From positions 1 through 27,487 of the forward strand of contig JAJRVM010000144.1 in assembly GCA_024277285.1 (NCBI GenBank): 27,487 bases of DNA, read 5' to 3'. Origin of the DNA: Planctomycetota bacterium. Its GTDB lineage: Bacteria > Planctomycetota > Planctomycetia > Pirellulales > Pirellulaceae. Positions 17,601-24,986 of this stretch are shown piece after piece. The notes below the pieces were generated by a model. That model saw only the letters and a list, made by a program, of their open reading frames with translations. It searched no databases and was not told where the DNA came from. Position numbers and translations under genes: made by a program. The stretch's first letter is position 1. Every line of letters begins with the position of its first letter.

Positions 17601-17767
17601 TCAAGCTGCCCGCAGGTGACGGCCAACAGGTCGAGCGTCATCCCTGAGCCGGTGATACCGGTGAGATTGGTGTTCGCACGCTCCGTGTCCTCGATGCCAA
17701 TCGACTTCAGCCAGGTCTGTGCCTCGCCCGGATCCTTGAGAAACCGAATTACACGATCAATATCCAT
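14633..17767 (-). CDS. glnE: Bifunctional glutamine synthetase adenylyltransferase/deadenylase
   Basis: GlnE attaches AMP to glutamine synthetase and removes it, tuning ammonia assimilation to nitrogen supply under P-II control. About 1044 residues are encoded, somewhat longer than E. coli GlnE (946). Both nucleotidyltransferase domains are intact. The N-terminal deadenylylase has LGKLGGLELNYSSDIDLIF with Asp240 and Asp242; the C-terminal adenylylase has MGKLGGREPNYHSDLDVVFLFD with Asp769 and Asp771. The conserved RVDLRLRPDG and ELDPRLRPTGKSG follow each, along with EGGIRDIEF and GIGGTVDVEFIVQ. The ATG at 17767 starts MDIDRVIRFL; a nearby GTG at 17776 or an ATG at 17854 in frame are alternatives, as no clear ribosome binding site decides. 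Confidence 0.95.
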   Translation of the reverse strand: MDIDRVIRFLKDPGEAQTWLKSIGIEDTERANTNLTGITGSGMTLDLLAVTCGQLEQQLPHMSDPDRALNNFEHFIAAARNPLALGSLFERDPEALPTLLRIFSTSQFLSDWLVRDPEAFDLLRLTEGQPVSREALLEDICANVASTDDERVVTKILSGYRHREMLRIAYGDIIRSQNLETVTKQISYLADAIIEAAIQSAWRFQVAKRGTPRVASGQRARFTVLALGKLGGLELNYSSDIDLIFISDGKGQTDGERSVTNGEFFDRLAKQIVKLLTQPTVFGTSYRVDLRLRPDGDQGPAVRDWESALRYYDVAGRTWERQAYVKARAVAGDLDLGQFFLGQLEPWIYRRYLTCADIAGIKALKRRIEKRAHVEGGDDRNVKTGEGGIRDIEFSIQFLQLLNGGDLKEIRTGNTIQAITRLAKVGCLTMQEGNILEDNYRFLRKIEHRLQIMFDLKTHTLPEGDLELRRLAIRTGYSDRDGHSALIDFKRDLEHKTKLNRKILDHLLHDAFGDDPETAPETDLVLAPYPSEQFIEDCLGRYRFRDVHAAYDNLMALAREPVAFLSTRRCRHFLAAIAPNLLKAISETPDPDTTLVDLSKVSDSLGGKGVLWELFSYSPPSLKLYVRLCASSPYLSGILTSNPGMIDELMDSLVLNRLPSYESLEKTLDTLCHGAEDIEPILHSFKSFQHLRVGVRDILGKDDLRDCHQALAGIAEVCLRQIAQREYQRMTDKYGVPMRTLENGTKCLCGWVIVAMGKLGGREPNYHSDLDVVFLFDVDGHTEHQKRARQDKVTTNQHFFSQLGQRIIKQVTTIGPHGRLYELDPRLRPTGKSGSLAVSLGEFERYFADGRGQLWERQALCKARPVFGPDDSVKRTMEAIRLVIVGNNWCPANAEEIRRMRIRMQQFASDRNLKRGIGGTVDVEFIVQMLQLKNALEVPEVVVPGTLDAIETLQRFGALADEDATHLSRSYQFLRSVESSLRLMNTAARHDLPTEELELEKLAFLIGWENSQQLVGDCRQLRQQNRDCFHRTFDAASYELDAQP

Positions 17768-18060
17768 GCGTTTCACGTCTTGAACGTCTTTTTCTTGGTT
17801 ACGATTGGCCGAACCAGCGGCCCCCCTATCACTGGCAGTCCGTTCGCAGTCCATCCACCTCGAAATGCCTCGTCACTCGATCCGACAGGACTTCGCCGGG
17901 CGCGCCGCTGCACATCCTGCCCATCGGTCCGTTTCGATTGTGGGGAAACCCATTCTGAACATGCCGCAAGCAGCTCAAACAGTTTTGTTACACGTCCTTC
18001 ATCATACTCTTAATCCCGTAACAGTTTAGCCGCTTGCAGCGTTTGACTAAGCCAGGGCCC

Positions 18061-18081
18061 CCTACGGGCTTGCCCCGTAGG
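18061..18081. repeat. 8-bp stem palindrome
   Basis: CCTACGGG and CCCGTAGG flank CTTGC. It is likely another interspersed palindromic repeat. Confidence 0.65.
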
Positions 18082-18120
18082 TGAACGAGTTTTGCCCGCT
18101 AAGACGCCGATCTCAATACC

Positions 18121-18161
18121 CCCCCCTCCCCCCACCGCCTTCGGCGGTGGGGGGAGGGGGG
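18121..18161. repeat. Perfect 19-bp inverted repeat with 3-base loop
   Basis: The left arm (18121-18139, two runs of six C then ACCGCC) is exactly complementary to 18143-18161, with TTC as the loop. The C-rich and G-rich arms would form an extremely stable hairpin. Confidence 0.9.
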
Positions 18162-18260
18162 AAGGCGTCGTTTCTAGCCCAATAAACTTCTTCACCCGCC
18201 GCACAAGGCGGTGGGGGTCGATCCATAGCCAATCCAAACGTAAACGGTGTGGGAAAGCAA

Positions 18261-18294
18261 AGAGCCCCGACAACTATTACGTTGTCGGGGCTCT
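18261..18294 (-). terminator. Rho-independent-type terminator of rpoD
   Basis: AGAGCCCCGACAAC and GTTGTCGGGGCTCT form a perfect 14-bp stem around a 6-base loop, 66 bases beyond the rpoD stop. Read on the minus strand it is followed by TTTGCTTT, a weak T tract. Confidence 0.8.
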
Positions 18295-18360
18295 TGAAAA
18301 ATCACACTACTCGTACCTGTCCGGCTGAACCAATTCGGTGCCAAAGCGATCGGCGCCAAA

Positions 18361-19932
18361 CTAGTCCAGAAAACCAACCAGTTCCTGGCTACGGCTAGGC
18401 TGCTGAAGCTTGCGGACCGCTTTCGCCTCGATCTGGCGAATACGCTCACGGGTCACTTTGAAAATGTGACCCACTTCCTCCAACGTATAGCTATAGCCAT
18501 CGCCGAGTCCGTAACGCAGTTTGATAATCTCGCGTTCACGGTAGCTCAACGTCTTGAGAACCTTGTTAATGCGGCCGCGAAGCATATCCTGAGACGCCCC
18601 CATGGCAGGGCTTTCGGCCGCGCCGTCGGGAAGCAGATCTCCGAAATGACTATCCTCGCTGTTCCCCACAGGTCGATCCAGGCTGATGGGGTAACGGCTC
18701 ATTGCCAGCACACGTCGCGCTTCGTCGACGGTTGTGCATGCGCGACGAGCGGTTTCTTCGAGCGTCGGCTCGCGACCCAACTCCTGCAACAATTTGCGGG
18801 AAACATTCCGCACACGCGACATCGTTTCGACCATATGCACTGGGATTCGAATCGTGCGGCTTTGGTCGGCCACAGCCCGCGTAATCGCCTGGCGTATCCA
18901 CCAGGTTGCATAGGTACAAAACTTAAAGCCGCGACGGTACTCAAACTTGTCAACCGCCCGCATCAAACCCGCGTTCCCTTCCTGGATCAGATCCAGAAAA
19001 CTGAGCCCGCGATTGCGATACTTCTTGGCAATCGACACGACCAGCCGCAAGTTCCCCTCGGAAAGCTCTTGCTTGGCCTGCTGATACTCCGTGTACACCT
19101 GCTTCAAGCAGCGAACACGGTTCCGCAAGCTGGACGGCGTCTCCTGAGTCGCCAACAGAATACTACGGTATTCCGCCAACAACACTTCACGCTCGGCACT
19201 CGCCATGCGGTTCTGCCGCTGTTCGTCCAACTGCCGCTTGAGTCGATCGACTCGGCGGCTGAACTCCTCGAGCGAACGGATCATCGGTTCGATCCGCTGC
19301 GTTCGCAAACCAAGTTCCTCAACAAGCCTTACCGCTCGACGACGGCGGCGGCCAAGCCGACACCATGCCTTGCGGCGACTTGCCTTCGTCTCGGACCTGC
19401 CGAGAGCAACGCGATAGTAGCGACGATTTCGCCGCAACAAAACGTCCAATGTCGCCAAGTTATGTGGAAGACGACCTAAAATTTGATCTTTCTCAAGGCG
19501 ATCGGTTACGGAAACCTGCACAGTGCGGTCGAAGGGGAGCTCCCCTTGATGGACGCGTTTGAGTATCTTATAGGCCGCTTGAATCACATAATCACATTCC
19601 AACAGTGTGCCGCGAAATCGGCGACGCGTTACTTCGATCTTCTTGGCAAGCCGAATCTCTTCTTGACGCGTCAAGAGGGGGATCTCACCCATCTGGGTCA
19701 GATACATGCGGACCGGGTCATCCGACCACGATTCGCTCTCCTCCACCCCGATTACTTCTTCATCCGTCGCTACGGTAGTCGCGGCAGCCTCATCCGGTTG
19801 GGCTGCCGTAACCAAGCCTGAATCTTCCTCATCGTCAGAAGCACTGTTGGTCGATAACTTCTCGAAATTCTCCTCATCGTCCGGAGTTCGTGCTGCATCA
19901 TCCTCAAATTCGTCCAGGAGGGTGTCGTACAA
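18361..19932 (-). CDS. rpoD: RNA polymerase primary sigma factor (sigma-70 group)
   Basis: A 523-residue sigma factor that directs RNA polymerase to -10/-35 promoters. The N-terminus (1-70) is acidic and low in complexity, in place of a recognisable region 1.1. Region 1.2 starts at [12 protein letters not shown] (71-82). A long, basic non-conserved insert (about 105-280) separates it from region 2 ([27 protein letters not shown], 293-319, and [17 protein letters not shown], 338-354). Region 3 follows, then region 4.2 with the [29 protein letters not shown] (484-509). The start is TTG at 19932 with TAGGAG seven bases upstream. Planctomycetes may carry several sigma-70 paralogues, so the housekeeping role is probable, not certain. 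Confidence 0.93.
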   Translation of the reverse strand: MYDTLLDEFEDDAARTPDDEENFEKLSTNSASDDEEDSGLVTAAQPDEAAATTVATDEEVIGVEESESWSDDPVRMYLTQMGEIPLLTRQEEIRLAKKIEVTRRRFRGTLLECDYVIQAAYKILKRVHQGELPFDRTVQVSVTDRLEKDQILGRLPHNLATLDVLLRRNRRYYRVALGRSETKASRRKAWCRLGRRRRRAVRLVEELGLRTQRIEPMIRSLEEFSRRVDRLKRQLDEQRQNRMASAEREVLLAEYRSILLATQETPSSLRNRVRCLKQVYTEYQQAKQELSEGNLRLVVSIAKKYRNRGLSFLDLIQEGNAGLMRAVDKFEYRRGFKFCTYATWWIRQAITRAVADQSRTIRIPVHMVETMSRVRNVSRKLLQELGREPTLEETARRACTTVDEARRVLAMSRYPISLDRPVGNSEDSHFGDLLPDGAAESPAMGASQDMLRGRINKVLKTLSYREREIIKLRYGLGDGYSYTLEEVGHIFKVTRERIRQIEAKAVRKLQQPSRSQELVGFLD

Positions 19933-20024
19933 CTCAGTACTCCTACACTAAGTCCAACAAGCTGAGATAAACCACCGAATCGATACGGTCGACAGCCAAA
20001 GGCTATCAGAGCACACCCATCGCG

Positions 20025-20054
20025 CTGTGTCAGAAAACACTGTGTCAGAAAACA
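20025..20054. repeat. 2 x 15-bp perfect tandem repeat upstream of rpoD
   Basis: CTGTGTCAGAAAACA occurs twice in direct succession, about 95-120 bases before the rpoD start. It could be a paired operator or a slippage duplication. Confidence 0.85.
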
Positions 20055-20376
20055 TCACGGGGCCGCCACTTTGCTCTTCGCCACCGCGGATGATCCGAAA
20101 CATACAACGCGACAAATAAATGCTATCGCCCAAAGAATGGCAAACGCGAATCACGTCAATTCTACCACCCACTGACCGACTGTCGCCCGCTGCTGGGCAT
20201 TTGGTAAGAAATTACGTTTGGCAGATAACCAAAAAGCAAAACTACTCTGCCTATATCATCCATCTTACCAATCCCAAGTCAGAGAGTACCATGGACGCTG
20301 TTGGGAAGCAAGTTTCTTGGTCGCCTCCAGCACGCACCCTTTGTTGCTGGTAACCCGTTTCGTGGTGGCAACCCAC

Positions 20377-20395
20377 AGGCGGGTCGTGCCCGCCT
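20377..20395. repeat. 7-bp stem palindrome
   Basis: AGGCGGG and CCCGCCT flank TCGTG. It is likely an interspersed palindrome. Confidence 0.55.
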
Positions 20396-21044
20396 ACTAT
20401 GGTCGCGCCCAGCCGCTGGAACCCGCGTGCTCTTTCGCCTGCCAGCTGTTTTGCACCGGCCAGACAAACGCTCGACGCTCCAACCACAGTCCGCCAGCAA
20501 TCGATAGCGGCACCACTGGAAAACGACCCGTCACTTACTCACCGCTCCATAGCCTCTCTCGTATCGCCTCATTTCCCTGTCGCCGTCTGCCCGAGGGCAG
20601 CCATTTTCGTGCGACCACTTCGTTGGCGTCTCCCCAAAACGAGGTTTCCAGAGAAGCGACCCGCACGCCCACCCAAAAGCGGGGGGGAGCAACTACAGGC
20701 GACGGCGTCTTTTCTGCCTCCACCCGGGGGCATGACACTGAATTCTAGTGGTGGTTGTGAAATCGTCCAGTGTGAGCGAGAAATTGGCCGAAATCTCGAC
20801 CGACGAATCGCCCCCGGGAGGCGGCGATTCAACGTGTAGGCAGCGGCAGCGAGCAAGGGCAGGAACGCGCCCATCAAGGACGGATCCGAGATGCTCAACC
20901 ACATCCTTTGTTCCTGGATCACGTTGCCAAGGGAAGCTCAATCTTGCTGCGCGAAATGGCAGCGGTTAGCATACGACGTATCGGGTGAGGGCGTTGTTCG
21001 CCGCAACACCCAGCAATCCACTTCAGCGAGCTAAACGAATCATT

Positions 21045-21842
21045 ATGGCCGAAACGGACTTGAAAGGCAGTGTTGCGTTGGTAACCGGGGGCAGCCTGGG
21101 AATCGGACGATCCACGTGCGTAGCGTTGGCTCGTGCGGGTGCCCAAGTGGCGGTGAACTATCGGTCGCACCAGGCCGAGGCCGAGGAGGTCGTGCATGCA
21201 GTGCGTGACAGTGGTTCACAAGCGCTGCTGGTACAGGCCGACGTCGCCGATCAGGATGCGGTCGAGCAAATGGTGACGCGTGTGGTGGACCATTTTGGCA
21301 AACTGGACATTGCCGTCGGCAACGCCGCGTTCAGTGATCGCGAGCCGTTCGTGGAGGCGAACATGGACGGTTTTCGCCGCACCATCGACGTCACCATGTG
21401 GGGCGCCTTTCACCTAACTCGGGCAGCGGCCGCAGCCATGATCCGGTCAGGCAAACCCGGCGCAATCGTGCTGGTCAGTTCGCCGCATGCGACCATTCCG
21501 GTCGCCGGAGCAATGGCCTATAACATGGCAAAATCAGCGATCGAGACGATGGCAAAAACAGCGGCGCTGGAATTGGCGAACCATCAGATTCGAGTCAACG
21601 TAATTCAACCGGGCTGGATTGACACTCCTGGCGAACGCAAATTCGCTTCGGAGGAGACTCTGCTCCGCGCTGGCCGACGGATCCCAGTCGGCCGCCTGGG
21701 AACTCCCGACGAAATTGCGGAATCGATCATGTTCCTCTGCAACCCACGTAATGAGTACGTGACCGGTGCGACACTGCTGGTCGATGGGGGCATCAGCCTG
21801 CCCTGGTGGGCCGGAGACGCGGAGTCGCCCAAGATGGATTGA
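21045..21842 (+). CDS. Short-chain dehydrogenase/reductase (SDR)
   Basis: A 265-residue classical SDR, an NAD(P)-dependent oxidoreductase with a Rossmann fold. The cofactor motif is TGGSLGIG (14-21), the structural motif reads GNAAF (92-96) in place of NNAG, and the catalytic set is Ser146, Tyr159 and Lys163 (YNMAK). The C-terminal GRLGTPDEIAESIMFLCNPRNEYVTGATLLVDGG is typical of FabG-like members. The tetrad asparagine position in IDVTMWGAF appears to be Thr117. The ATG at 21045 is preferred because MAETDLKGSVALVTGG is the normal N-terminus; only a weak purine stretch precedes it. The substrate is unknown. A 2 x 18-bp tandem repeat follows about 40 bases after the stop. Confidence 0.93.
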   Translation: MAETDLKGSVALVTGGSLGIGRSTCVALARAGAQVAVNYRSHQAEAEEVVHAVRDSGSQALLVQADVADQDAVEQMVTRVVDHFGKLDIAVGNAAFSDREPFVEANMDGFRRTIDVTMWGAFHLTRAAAAAMIRSGKPGAIVLVSSPHATIPVAGAMAYNMAKSAIETMAKTAALELANHQIRVNVIQPGWIDTPGERKFASEETLLRAGRRIPVGRLGTPDEIAESIMFLCNPRNEYVTGATLLVDGGISLPWWAGDAESPKMD

Positions 21843-21880
21843 CGCACGACCAGGAATCGACTGCCCCCCACAGCGAGGGC

Positions 21881-21916
21881 ATGTCACTGCGACCTACGAT
21901 GTCACTGCGACCTACT
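21881..21916. repeat. 2 x 18-bp tandem repeat
   Basis: ATGTCACTGCGACCTACG is followed at once by a copy differing only in its last base. It lies between the SDR gene and the next + gene. Confidence 0.85.
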
Positions 21917-22002
21917 ATTGCCACTTTTCGTGATCATCCATCGGGGATGGCCTGACGCAGCTCAGCCACCGCATAGCAACCACTGGACAGCACAAAAACA
22001 TT

Positions 22003-22584
22003 ATGAAGTACGCTCTACCCTGTTCCTGTGGCAAGACGATCCCGATTGAAACCAGCCAAGCCGGCGAAACGGTGACCTGCAGTTGCGGCAAGCAACTGGA
22101 AGTACCAACAATGCGCGCGATCCGGCAACTCGACCCGCTGCGCGAACTGACGCCAGCGCGCACACAATCGGCGCGACAATGGTCAACGACGCAGCGTCTC
22201 TGTTTCTCGATCGGCATGGCAGTCGCGGCATTGGGCTTTGCCGTCGGCGCCTTCTACGAATGGGGCCGTGCCAACCTGGACACCGAAGAAGTAGCCTGGG
22301 ACACGCGTCTCGAGACCGACATGGAACTACTTGACCAGATGAATTTGGAAGCTGCTTGGGAGAATTGGAAGAAAGTTCGCAGTTCAGATATTGGACCCTA
22401 CCACCCACCACGATTCATCAAATCGCGAGTCATTTCGGACTTCTGGAAGAAGTACGTTATCGTCGGCTTCGGCATCGGCTTGGGCGGGCTCGTCCTCATG
22501 GGAATCGCGTTTGTGCTGCCACGCCAACACGATCGATTGCCGCGCAAACCTGCTCGGCCACGCAAACCTTCGTCGCCACACTAG
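22003..22584 (+). CDS. Membrane protein with N-terminal CxCG zinc-ribbon-like motif
   Basis: A 193-residue protein of unknown function. The N-terminus has paired CSCG knuckles (Cys7/Cys9 and Cys26/Cys28, 16 residues apart), a likely rubredoxin-like zinc site. Two hydrophobic segments (about 67-86 and 151-172) flank an acidic, tryptophan-containing loop of about 64 residues, so both ends are probably on the same side of the membrane. The C-terminus is Pro/Arg/Lys-rich. It resembles planctomycete hypothetical proteins with the same zinc-knuckle plus membrane layout, from memory. It ends tail to tail with the cysteine-repeat gene, only ten bases apart, and its stop lies in a 14-bp tandem repeat. 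Confidence 0.82.
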   Translation: MKYALPCSCGKTIPIETSQAGETVTCSCGKQLEVPTMRAIRQLDPLRELTPARTQSARQWSTTQRLCFSIGMAVAALGFAVGAFYEWGRANLDTEEVAWDTRLETDMELLDQMNLEAAWENWKKVRSSDIGPYHPPRFIKSRVISDFWKKYVIVGFGIGLGGLVLMGIAFVLPRQHDRLPRKPARPRKPSSPH

Positions 22585-22603
22585 CCGAGCCACACTAGCC
22601 GAG
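22576..22603. repeat. 2 x 14-bp perfect tandem repeat holding both convergent stops
   Basis: CCACACTAGCCGAG occurs twice. CTAG in the first copy gives the TAG stop of the + gene (22582-22584), and CTAG in the second gives the TAG stop of the minus gene (22597-22595). Confidence 0.92.
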
Positions 22604-24043
22604 CCACTCTGTGCGCTGCACATCATTGGCGGGCACCCACTTGCCCGACAATCGCCAGCCGTTGGCCATATGCAGCACGTCCAACGACTCCGCATCCAGG
22701 ACCAAGAGCAGCCGCTTCCACGCCGAGCTGCCTACTAACGTCCAGACCGACTGCGTCTCGGTCATCTTCCAATTGCGCAACCGGTCCAGATTGGGATAGG
22801 CGTGCAGCACGCGCGCCAGATCAGGAGTGGTCTTGGCGACCGGCTTGAGGCCACAGCACGCAGCACACCTACCGCTCACCAACACATGAGGGCTGACCTG
22901 CTGCTGACATAAGTTACAGACGTCGAGCTGCGCGACCAACACACGCTCGCCCGAACAGGGACACTCCTGCAGGTACTCGGGAAGCACACGGCGCCCCGTA
23001 ACGGCACACTCCTGCAGCTCGTCCTCCAGCACGCGACGCGACGATTCGGTACAAGTACCAATGGCCTCGACCACGGTGATTCGACCGTCATCGGTCGCGC
23101 CCAGGTGATACGAAGAACGGCCAGACCGGGGACAATGATAGGGAGGCGGCAAGCGGCGCCGGTCTGCGATCATCCGACCCCAACCTGAAAAAGCGACTTC
23201 CGCCGACTTCGATCCGATGGAAAACGTCAGTTTGCCCTCGGCATACTTGCACCAAATGAGCGTGGTGGCGATCAGCGACCACGTGCTACTATTCCCTGAC
23301 GTGCTACTATTCCCTGATGCGACACTATTCCCTGATGCGACACTATTCCCTGATGCGACACTGCCCGATAGGGCACTTTGCTGCGCATCACATTGTCGCC
23401 GCGTCAATTCGGACCAACGGCGCAGTACCTGATCATCAATCCGCTTTGTGCGCGGCGTGATCGGCACCAGCTTATCCAAATCCAAAGATGCTTTCAGAGC
23501 CGGATCGAGCAATTCGCCTTCACTGGTCCCAAAGCAATGGACCAGTTGCGGTTCACCTTCGGCCGAGTTGGATTGGAGGTAGGAGAGCCGCAAGAAAGGG
23601 CGATCCTCCAAGCTGCAGCCAGCCAGGTGCATATGACCACCGTCCACCTGATACTGCGCAAAAAGATGCTCGGCCAACTCATGCACACTCAACGGCTGCC
23701 GCGCTGCAGCGGCGTGGATCGGGCACGCGTCCTGCTGTAATTCGTCAAGCAACCAGCGCACCAGAGGAGACTGCCAGGTGGCGAATTCGATGGCGTCAGA
23801 ACCGGTCGTGCCATGCTGCTGCGCCACCGTTTCGTCAAACGTGAACTGCCGCCCATCCAATGCCGCTCGCGGGTGCTCGACGATCGTCCCATCATCGCGC
23901 GAGGACGACGGCGCGCCAAGCTGATAGACGCCCTCCTCCTTGCTCTGCACTTGGAGCCCGAGCGCATCGAACAGCCACAATACAAATTCTCGCGCCGAAG
24001 CGTCCAGCGTATCTGACCAGTAGTGGTGATCCACGAATGTCAC
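22595..24043 (-). CDS. Protein of unknown function with 15-residue cysteine repeats
   Basis: I do not recognise a family. From the GTG at 24043 the protein has 482 residues. A mixed alpha/beta N-terminal half begins TFVDHHYWSDTLDASAREFVLWLFDALGL. A Ser/Gly/Asn linker (near 226-252) is encoded by an 18-bp tandem repeat. After that comes a segment where Cys331, 346, 361 and 376 recur every 15 residues in a pattern like CxxxxRRVLxxxLQE, then CNLC and CAACC, resembling stacked zinc sites. The C-terminal domain has WTLVGSSAWKRLLLVLDAE. An ATG at 24235 in the same frame would give 546 residues and overlap the upstream gene by 29 bases; I prefer the GTG because AGG lies eight bases upstream and the extra N-terminus is atypical. 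It is probably co-transcribed with the methyltransferase upstream. Confidence 0.78.
   Translation of the reverse strand: MTFVDHHYWSDTLDASAREFVLWLFDALGLQVQSKEEGVYQLGAPSSSRDDGTIVEHPRAALDGRQFTFDETVAQQHGTTGSDAIEFATWQSPLVRWLLDELQQDACPIHAAAARQPLSVHELAEHLFAQYQVDGGHMHLAGCSLEDRPFLRLSYLQSNSAEGEPQLVHCFGTSEGELLDPALKASLDLDKLVPITPRTKRIDDQVLRRWSELTRRQCDAQQSALSGSVASGNSVASGNSVASGNSSTSGNSSTWSLIATTLIWCKYAEGKLTFSIGSKSAEVAFSGWGRMIADRRRLPPPYHCPRSGRSSYHLGATDDGRITVVEAIGTCTESSRRVLEDELQECAVTGRRVLPEYLQECPCSGERVLVAQLDVCNLCQQQVSPHVLVSGRCAACCGLKPVAKTTPDLARVLHAYPNLDRLRNWKMTETQSVWTLVGSSAWKRLLLVLDAESLDVLHMANGWRLSGKWVPANDVQRTEWLG
23281..23370. repeat. 18-bp tandem repeat inside a coding region
   Basis: Five in-register units: two CGTGCTACTATTCCCTGA, two TGCGACACTATTCCCTGA and a degenerate fifth. 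On the minus strand they encode an in-frame (V/S)(A/T)SGNS hexapeptide repeat. Confidence 0.92.
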
Positions 24044-24206
24044 TGAAGCAACCTGCTTTGTTCTGTTGGTCAGGGTCGGTGCCGGCAACCAGAGAGCGCC
24101 TCCAACATAGCAGCATTCGACGCGTACCTGAAGAGCCAAATAGGCCGAAAACCGCTCGAATGAGCTCTTTTTCAGCTCATTCAACACCCATCTCAACGAC
24201 CGGTCG

Positions 24207-24986
24207 TCAGACTTTTCGCAATACAAACACAACATCTTCCGTGGTGGCCGTGATCGCTATCTGCTGATCCAGGTTATAGGCAAAATCATGAACTGCCGCG
24301 ATCTCAAGGGCCGGAACTTGGTCGAATAACCGCTGTAACTGAGCCCACGTGTAAGTGCGGAACACGATTTCGTCAGTCAGTCGAAGGTGACGCGTTGGCG
24401 TGAAAATGTCATAGACCATGCCACAGTGTTCGGTGCGTTGGCGCAGGTCCCGCTTGCGTGTCCACAGTCGCGTATTGACTTGCAAATGGCCGCGCCGAGC
24501 TGACCAACATTCCTCGTCCATCGCCGCGCCGCGCGTTGGCGTCATGTGTAGCCCCAGCAGATAGATCCCACCCTTACGCAGCCCGCGCGCGACCATCTCA
24601 AGGTGCTGACAAGCACTCGCTTCATCACCAAGATGCCGAAAACTGTTAATCATGTTGAATGCCGCATCAACGCGCCGTGGCAAGCGAAATTCGATCATGT
24701 CTCCAACCCAAACCGAAGCTGGCAAGCCATGGCGTTTCAGGCGTTTGTTACAGTAGTCGACCGCGCGCGCATTGAGGTCCAGACCGGACACCTCGAAACC
24801 CGCTTTTGCCAAGCGGTAGAGCAATCGCCCCGTGCCACAAGCTGGCTCGAAGACGCGTTGGACCCCCGGCTTGGCATACCGCTCGAAACTGCCACGCAAA
24901 AAGTCCAACTCCGCCTTCCAATCCGATCCATAGACGAGATCGTAGTACCGAGGAAAGTCGTAGACATTGGCCCGCAAGATTTCCAT
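24207..24986 (-). CDS. Class I SAM-dependent methyltransferase
   Basis: A 259-residue Rossmann-fold methyltransferase. Residues near 15-24 (RYYDLVYGSDW) are typical of the small-molecule methyltransferase N-terminus. Motif I is VFEPACGTGRLLYRLAKAGF, motif II ends in GLDLNARAVDYC, and motif III/IV contains GDMIEF and DAAFNMINSFRHL, with a later strand GGIYLLGLHM. The substrate cannot be told. The ATG at 24986 gives MEILRANVYDFPRYYDLVY; the longer frame adds 46 residues of poor sequence. It precedes the cysteine-repeat protein on the same strand, separated by 163 bases or overlapping by 29 depending on that gene's start, so the two may form an operon. Confidence 0.9.
   Translation of the reverse strand: MEILRANVYDFPRYYDLVYGSDWKAELDFLRGSFERYAKPGVQRVFEPACGTGRLLYRLAKAGFEVSGLDLNARAVDYCNKRLKRHGLPASVWVGDMIEFRLPRRVDAAFNMINSFRHLGDEASACQHLEMVARGLRKGGIYLLGLHMTPTRGAAMDEECWSARRGHLQVNTRLWTRKRDLRQRTEHCGMVYDIFTPTRHLRLTDEIVFRTYTWAQLQRLFDQVPALEIAAVHDFAYNLDQQIAITATTEDVVFVLRKV

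Larger units (their letters stand above)
17768..18360. other. Hairpin-rich region between glnE and rpoD
   Basis: No gene was recognised. The region should contain the glnE promoter and the rpoD terminator. It holds three strong inverted repeats, at 18061-18081, 18121-18161 and 18261-18294. Confidence 0.6.
19933..21044. other. 1.1-kb gene-free region between divergent rpoD and SDR genes
   Basis: No frame looks coding: translations have odd composition and no motif. It contains a 2 x 15-bp tandem repeat (20025-20054), a 7-bp stem palindrome (20377-20395) and a widely spaced inverted pair, CCCGGGGGC (20723-20731) and GCCCCCGGG (20810-20818). It must hold the promoters of both flanking genes, but none is convincing by eye. 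No tRNA, RNase P or tmRNA signature was recognised. Confidence 0.5.

Noticed and set aside
18838..18860. TGGGATTCGAATC resembling a tRNA T-arm
   Set aside because: It lies inside conserved rpoD codons for the region-2/3 junction, and no cloverleaf surrounds it.
20218..20748. A 176-residue ORF in the rpoD-SDR gap
   Set aside because: The translation has odd composition and no motifs, there is no good ribosome binding site, and it crosses palindromic repeats.
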